A stretch of DNA of 64,000 nt from Macrophomina tecta (taxonomy: Eukaryota; Ascomycota; Dothideomycetes; Botryosphaeriales; Botryosphaeriaceae). Below are positions 57,895-64,000 of this stretch, one piece after another (positions within the stretch are counted from its first letter, which is position 1; each line of letters begins with the position of its first letter). A program made the translations under genes and the position numbers. The stretch lies in NCBI GenBank assembly GCA_024180945.1, contig JAKSGN010000003.1, positions 1,612,001 to 1,676,000 of the forward strand, read 5' to 3'. The notes beneath the pieces were generated by a model. It was not told the origin of the DNA. It saw only the letters and a program-made list of their open reading frames with translations, and did not search any database.

Positions 57895-60800
57895 GCGTGT
57901 TTCTCCTAAAATGCCTTCTAATAACCCACGGGAAGAAAGAGGTATCAAGAGGTTATGGGAGGCTTTTCCTGGGCTTTTGATGACGACCATTTAGAAAGCC
58001 CGCTCGCGGCTACGAAAGCATGAAGAGGGTCGGCAAGCAACAAGGCATTGCTGGCGTTGTTTTTACCAAAAAACGGGAGACGTGCGCTTGTTTCTTTTGG
58101 GAAAAAGAGAGACGATGCCACCCGGGCGCCGGCTTTTCTTCTTTGAAAAAAGCTTTTATATCCGCAGGCAAAACAAAAAGCAAGCCAAGGGTTGGCTTGC
58201 AGGCAGAACTGTTCTTGCGTTGCTTGCAAATGGGCGGAACGTGTTTTGGGATAGACCATGGAGTTCTTCAAACATTAGATTGCATGCTTCTTACCTTCGT
58301 CAAAGTCGATAATGAGAATCGAAATGTTGTTATTCTTTACATGACTCTCGGTCTGTCCGTTTACATCACTGCGAATCTTGTAGCAATCAAGAGCGCACTG
58401 TGAACTGAGTGACTGTATTAGGAAAGAAAAATTTGACTGCTGTTTTGTAGCGCTTCCACACCTTCACGGTATACCTGGCACAAACATTTCATTAATGTCA
58501 CGAGAGGCAGACGCTCAGCGACAGTTTCGACTCTCACGTCCGAAGTATTGCCACAGCTGCAGGGCGGAAAGAATGGGCATTGGCCTGGGCGCTTCAGCTG
58601 AAACACAGCTACACCACTCGCTGACAGGGAGCTGAAATAGTCGTTCGGCCCACAATGTTCACGGCAATTGTTTCCATCCCCATGACCGCTTCAGCCCCCT
58701 CCGTGTAGACAATGCCATGTGTTTGAAGCGATGGAGAGCATGCATTCGGAGTCCACTGGTGCACAGCCGTCTAGCCGTACGCTGCAACGCAGTCTGAATA
58801 TCACTCATATCCCATAGTCCGCCATCCATTGCGGGCGTTGTATTTTTTTTCTGTAGTGCTCGACTGCCCTTCTCACTCCTGCAAACTTGACGCCCGGCTT
58901 TCCGGTCGTTTGGGCATCCCACAGAAAGAGAGACACCTGGCTTCGCCTCTTTCCCCTTGATTCCCTCCCCATTCTTGCGACACGAGCCCATCGGATCTCG
59001 ATTGCATCAGTGTACCTACCCCCTACACTGACAGCAATAAAACGACATTGGATGCCTTGTCCGTTTCAGAAGCCAGCAGTGGCAGAAGTCCCATAAACGG
59101 CGCTTCCTAAACGGTCCTACTGGTTGTTCATCGCTCTGCCAGCGAAGCAATAGATAGCGCGGCGACGGAAATAAAAATGTTATAAAAAAAAAAAAAGAGA
59201 GAGAGAGAATGAGACACTGAAAAATTTTCGACCAAAACACGCGGGCAAGCGCGGAGAAAGGAAGCCCAAGGCAAATGAAAACCGAGACAGGTCATTCACC
59301 CCTCGTTCGCGTTGGCTGATTGATCATGCGCTGTAAGCGAAGGAAGTGACGGAAGAGAATGGGCGCTGGGGCCATGTTTTTTGCGACGATGTCATATTGT
59401 CGGTCTGTCTGAGGAGGGAGGGAGAGAGATGCGCACTGGACGCGGCGGCGGCCGCCCCCGCTAACTGTTTTCTCTTAGCTTGCGCTTCTGGGAGGGGGAG
59501 TGGGTGGGAGAGCTTGACGCAGTGAACGCTGGAGTTCCCTCTCGCGGCCGTGCATGCGGGTTGGTTCCGAGGGTCTGGATCTGGATCCTCGCGCATCTTT
59601 TCATGGTCCCCGACGGATGGAAAATGGAATAGACCCTGTGGCGGTTGGGATTCTCTTTTCTTACCACTTGTTTTTTTTTTTTTTTTTTTTTCGCTTTTGC
59701 GCCATCTTCGTCGTCTGGCTGAGATGGTGGCGGCTCATCATGCCTTGCGCTCTACCTTTTTTTTTTTTTTTTTTCTTACCTTTTTATCCCCCAACACCGA
59801 GTGGCTTCACCGCTGCTTCTTTATTTTAGCCCAAGGACATGATTATCTTTTGGTGCTAGCCTGATGGGGCTGGAGAGGCGAGACCTCCGGTCTTTTTTTT
59901 TTTTGGACCCTGCGTGAGTTGTGGGAGCAATTTAGTGAGGCTGGCTAACGAAGAGACCATCGACGATGGCGCAGTTGGTGGCATAGGCGCTAAAGCATTT
60001 TAGTGTCGCGCCACGCAAAACGGGCTCTCGGCGTGCGCGAGAGGAGAATGAAGAGGATGAAGAGGTGTGGCTTTGCGTGAGGCGCATGGAAGAGGTGCGG
60101 AGTCGGGAAGCCTTTCAACCACTGTATTTTCCCTCTTCTCCTCTCTCTGTGGCTTTTCTACCTTTGTGGTATTTGAGAAAGTTCGTGTCTCTGTCCTTGG
60201 CAATATCAAGCGGGTTCGTGCGGTTAGGAATGGCAGTGAATGGGGATTCTAGACTGCCGCAATTTTGACTAAGGTGGTGGTCGAGATTGAGTGCTGTAGA
60301 CGTGTCAATCAGCCAGCGGACCCCGGCGAGAGGTCTCGGCTTGTGGGCGGCACCCGAGGGTTGATTGATGGGAATGAATGCCATGGTGAAAAAAAGACCC
60401 GTGTGCCAGCGCATGGATGAATTTCGAACGCGATAGGGAGACGCGTCGCGGTTCCGGTGATCGAGACGTGATCGAGAGATCGGGGCGAATCCAAGATCTC
60501 GAGATGGTGAGGACGAGGCGAGACACAGGGGGGAAACGAGATGTTCTAGAAGAACAATGCATGGACTGCACGGAGGACGACGATACGGTTTAAGATTGGG
60601 TTTTGCATTTTTCTAGAAGACGGCTGTGGTGATAGACAAGCCTTGTTGCGTTGGTTCGGCGCTTGCGGATTGGAGTTGACACGGACGGCCACCGATCTGT
60701 TCCGGGCCGCTCGTGAAGTTCCCAATATGCTCTCCTGTTTTAGTAAAGGCGGTTACGCGACGCGTGCGAGGGCGCGTCGTCGCGCGAGATGCGGGATGAA

Positions 60801-62809
60801 TGGCTAAAAGCGAGTGGGTTCGTGGCGTGGGCCCCCTGCGTCGGCCACTGCGCTTGTCCGCGCGCTTCTGCACGTCTCTCTTTTGTGCATGGACATTTGT
60901 GGCCCCAGTCGTGGCCGTTCGCTGCTGCGTCAATGGCGTCGCTGTGGCATGAGGATGTCGTTATACCACTGTCACCATTGGTGTTCAAGCTTCGGGACGC
61001 GTGCGCCTGGTGCAACTTTGGGTTGTGGGGCGTATGTAACGATGATTACTTGTGGCATTAAGTTCTGTCATTCGTGAATTCCCGCGAGGTTGTAGACGCC
61101 AAGTTGATGTTCAAAGGGCTACACGGGAGCCTTTGTCAATATATCATTTCTGTGCCAACATCCTCCCTTTCCCCGTCAACAAACGGATGGGGCGTATAGG
61201 GCGAAATCGTATGAATTTTACAGTACAGTTGCGGGACGGCTTGAGCGTGGGTCAGATCTGGTGGCGGGGCTTGGCGTTGAGAATACCGTAATCGAAGAGG
61301 GCGCAGGTCAATCTATGCGGGCGCTCAGAGGCAGAGAGACCTTGCACACATCGAATTGCCGCGAAGGGAGGGCCCTGAGGTTGGAGGAGCGCCTCTGTGC
61401 TTCCCACTTGGCGATGCAGACGCGGTGCAGGAATGAGTGCTCGCGCGGAGGGGGAGAGTGCACTGCCACCGGAGTGCGGAGTTCGTGGCTCTGCGCCGCA
61501 CCGTTCGCAGCTCAAGACCCCGGCCGGCACTCCGCTGCCGTGGATAAGGCCTGCTCGGACGCAGCTAAACCGGGCGGTCGAGGGCGATCGAGGAAAAAAG
61601 CGGAACCCGCTCAACCGGCATGCGAAGACTGGGACCAAGGCGGCCATGCTTGCGCGTGCTCGCGCGCGAGGGCGACGCGCCGGCAGAGGGCGGGCGAAAG
61701 AGAAGCGCACGCTGCGAACTCGGACTGGCCAGAAATCGCGAGTTGCGACAGCTCCATCGTCCAGGCTGGATCAGCTGGGCGCACCTCACACGGCGCAGCA
61801 GCTTCTCAACTGACTCGCAACTCCAAGCGCATCCTCACCATTCGGTCCTCATGACGCGAGCACAGTTACCCCTTCGGGCTGCGAGGATGCCTGGTCGGGC
61901 CCAAAGGCCCCAACGTCTCGGAGGCAGCCGCTTGTGTCTGGCCCCGCGCGCGCGCAGGGCTGATGGCCCCGCGCCTGCCGTGTGTTGCGCGGCGCGGCCA
62001 ACAGTTGTTTTTGTTGTGTCGTGAGCGTCGCGCAGTTCTATCTTTGTCGCGCGGCGTAGAGCGGCGTGGACGCTTCCAGGCGCTGGCGGATCAGCTGTCG
62101 AGCCCGCCCGGACGGATCTGCGGGCGGCTCCACGGATGTGCGAGAGTTTGATAGCTGCCCGCACACAGGCAGACGCGAAGCGCCGGCAGCGCGCTGGATC
62201 AGGCAGTGCGCGGTGCCATTGTGATACGGCTCGGCGACGAGGCCTGGCGTACCGCGGCACCTGGGTCGCGGGCGGTGCGGGGGAGGGCAAGGCCGCCTGT
62301 CTCGACGTTTCAGGACCATGCGCAACGGCGGACGCCCACGGACGAGCTCTGGAGTCTGGCAGGCGGCGCCGTCGCAGTCGCGCGCTGCGGTCGCGCAGCT
62401 TTCGCGCCAGCAACGTGCTGGCGCGCCCATCGTCGATTTGCGCGGGCGGGCTGCAGCAGCACCCTCGTCAAGCCCTGCGCAGCGTTGGCGCCCAGTCGCG
62501 GCCGGCAGTGTGCTATTACGAGGGTGTCCTGTATGGCGGCGAGTGGCCTGAGCCGAGCTGACAGGCACGATCCGCCCTTGCAGCGTCATAAGCCCGGCGC
62601 ACAGCCAATGGGGCGCCTCTAGCGCCTGGCTCTCAAGCGGTACAGCTCAGCAACCAGAACTAGCGCCTGCGGGAGCGAGCGAGTGGGGACGATTGGGCGA
62701 TGTGACCGTCGACCAAGGTTATCAGCGGGCTGCGACAGCCCTGCCCTAAGAGCAGACAGTCGCCCGCGCTGCATGAGTGCCAACATCCCACTGCGGTAAT
62801 CCGTTTACA

Positions 62810-62842
<33 letters not shown>

Positions 62843-63368
62843 ACTTCTCCTCCTCTTGCTCCTCCTTGTCCTCCCTCCCAGCTCTAATTTCACGTTGCGA
62901 TCCCCCCCTGGCACAATCGCATCCCTTGCGCCGTCTTGCGCTCTCGCCGAGCTTGACCCGTCTTTGTGAGCACACGCTGAGCTCATTCATCGCCCGCCCG
63001 AGCGTGTCTTGGCGCCCTCCCCCAAGCGAAAGATCTCCAGCAGCCGCGCAGCTCGTGAGACGCCCGCCCTTGATACTCTGAAGAATCCACCGTGCTCATC
63101 GCAGCCGCAAACTTCTAGATCGCCGCTGTGCTGCCTCGCCGGGCGTCCTTCGAACACCTTGCCGCCTGTGTTCTGCGCTCGCCAAATCTCCACTTGAACG
63201 CCGCTCTCCCGCCACTATCCGTATCGCAATCAGACGCTCCGCCTCGCGACACTCAGCCTCACCCATCCCCACCACCACGCTCCGACGCCCGATTTTCTCG
63301 CGTTTTCACGCGTCACCGGCTCTGCCGAGCTGCCTGCGCCCGAAATTTTGCGCTCCCACTCGCCCGCC
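57895..63368. other. 5.5-kb gene-free region upstream of the forkhead gene
   Basis: No supported gene in either strand. The first kilobase includes the ARB1 3' flank. T runs at 59671-59691, about 59757-59773 and about 59893-59904 and an A run near 59177 with a following GA repeat stand out. From 61.3 kb rightwards the DNA becomes GC-rich and open in many frames, and the last 500 bp are C/T-rich, as expected of a promoter or 5' UTR. ORFs up to 197 codons here are Arg/Ala-rich and unlike known proteins. Confidence 0.6.
62811..62840. repeat. (CTG)10 trinucleotide repeat
   Basis: Ten perfect CTG units followed by CTACTTCTCCTCCTC, about 530 bp upstream of the forkhead start codon. It is probably in the promoter or 5' UTR and likely length-variable between strains. 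Confidence 0.9.
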
Positions 63369-64000
63369 ATGGCTGCGACGCGTCGACAACAGGCGCCGCT
63401 GCAGATTTTCCAGGATCCCGTTACCTCGTTTGACCACCACGAAGTCGCCGAAGCCGAAGCAGCCCTGCTATCCGCCCTGGGACCGGTGACCGACGTGTCG
63501 TCAAGCCACCACACGCTCCTCAACCCCTCTCACTCCGAAGGTAGTGCGCAGTCGCCGCGCAAGTCGCGGGGCCAGTCCAGCTCACCGGCCCCGCACGCCC
63601 TCGCCGAGAGCAACATCAACTCCATCTCCATCCCTCCACCCCGCCGCCACGATTTCACCACCGACTCGCCGCTGAAGAAGAAGGCATCGCAACCCAGTCT
63701 GCGCTCGCAAAAGTCGCAGAACGCCCTCTTCACCACCTTCCACTCGGCCGGCGCCATGGACAAGGAGAACGATTATGCCGCGATTTACGGCAACCACTTC
63801 CCACAATACTCCGACCCCGTATATCAGAAGAATGCAGCCAAGCGCCAGCTCATGGATGCCGCCCCGCTGCGCGATCGCACCGCCAAGAAATCATCCAAGG
63901 CTCCGGAGGAGGACCAGCAGAAGCCCATCCCAGCACCCAGCGAGATGCCACACATCGAGGATGACGGCAACAAGCCTGCCTACAGCTACGCCACCCTCAT
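63369..64000 (+). CDS. Forkhead transcription factor, N-terminal part (3' end outside window)
   Basis: The frame is open from the ATG at 63369 (context CCGCCATGG) to the right edge, 211 codons. The last residues, DDGNKPAYSYATLI, are the start of a forkhead (winged-helix) domain, whose consensus opens KPPYSYA-x-LI. Upstream segments agree with fungal Fkh1/Fkh2/Sep1-type factors: LQIFQDPVTSFDHHEVAEAE, DSPLKKKASQPSLRSQKSQN, ALFTTFHSAGAMDKEND, KRQLMDAAPLRDR. These factors control cell-cycle and septation genes. No FHA domain is visible in the part present, which argues for the FHA-less class, though introns or the missing part could change that. Possible CDK sites (SPRK, SPLKKK) are seen. The gene has a gene-free 5.5-kb upstream region. 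Confidence 0.88.
   Translation, partial: MAATRRQQAPLQIFQDPVTSFDHHEVAEAEAALLSALGPVTDVSSSHHTLLNPSHSEGSAQSPRKSRGQSSSPAPHALAESNINSISIPPPRRHDFTTDSPLKKKASQPSLRSQKSQNALFTTFHSAGAMDKENDYAAIYGNHFPQYSDPVYQKNAAKRQLMDAAPLRDRTAKKSSKAPEEDQQKPIPAPSEMPHIEDDGNKPAYSYATL

Overview
The window is nuclear DNA of a filamentous ascomycete (Pezizomycotina; Dothideomycetes would fit, but I cannot fix the class). Reasons: short 50-130 bp GT/AG introns with CTAAC/CTGAC-like branch sites, a WOPR regulator, 2EXR/F-box-like hypothetical proteins, and fungal forms of CRD1, RIM1, BRX1, INO80, MTO1, ARB1 and a forkhead factor. I saw no convincing tRNA, rRNA, CRISPR array or intact transposon, but could not run a covariance search.

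Layout. 1-5.1 kb: two minus-strand genes, cardiolipin synthase (3' end outside the window) and a Gti1/Pac2 (WOPR) transcription factor. 5.1-20.6 kb: about 15.5 kb without a supportable gene, all lying upstream of the WOPR gene. 20.6-31.8 kb: visibly AT-richer DNA with broken genes (an unknown minus-strand ORF, an unknown spliced relic, a chitinase-like wall-protein relic, a 2EXR-like relic with TAA/TAG in place of Gln codons), a probably damaged ABM-like gene, a 2EXR-like ORF and an intact secreted protein made of five-residue Ser/Glu repeats. 31.8-41.8 kb: small genes, namely an acylation-motif Gly-rich protein, a YusQ-like tautomerase, the mitochondrial SSB RIM1, a six-Cys secreted protein, an unknown acidic protein, an F-box protein and a 2EXR protein. 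41.9-64 kb: a mostly housekeeping block with BRX1 (ribosome biogenesis) divergent from INO80 (chromatin remodelling), then MTO1 (mitochondrial tRNA modification), a zinc alcohol dehydrogenase with a 6-nt microexon, ARB1 (ribosome biogenesis ABC protein), and the first 211 codons of a forkhead factor running off the right edge behind a 5.5-kb gene-free upstream region.

Themes. Three mitochondrial proteins (CRD1, RIM1, MTO1) and two ribosome-biogenesis factors (BRX1, ARB1) are present but are not an operon-like unit; they are separately promoted genes. The two developmental-type regulators (WOPR, forkhead) have the two longest gene-free upstream regions. The 20-32 kb segment looks like a decay zone, with stops that fit C-to-T mutation. 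Long A/T homopolymers of up to 22 nt recur between genes, in one intron and in the ABM-like ORF.

Exon coordinates are inferred from splice consensus, reading frame and family conservation, without transcript data.
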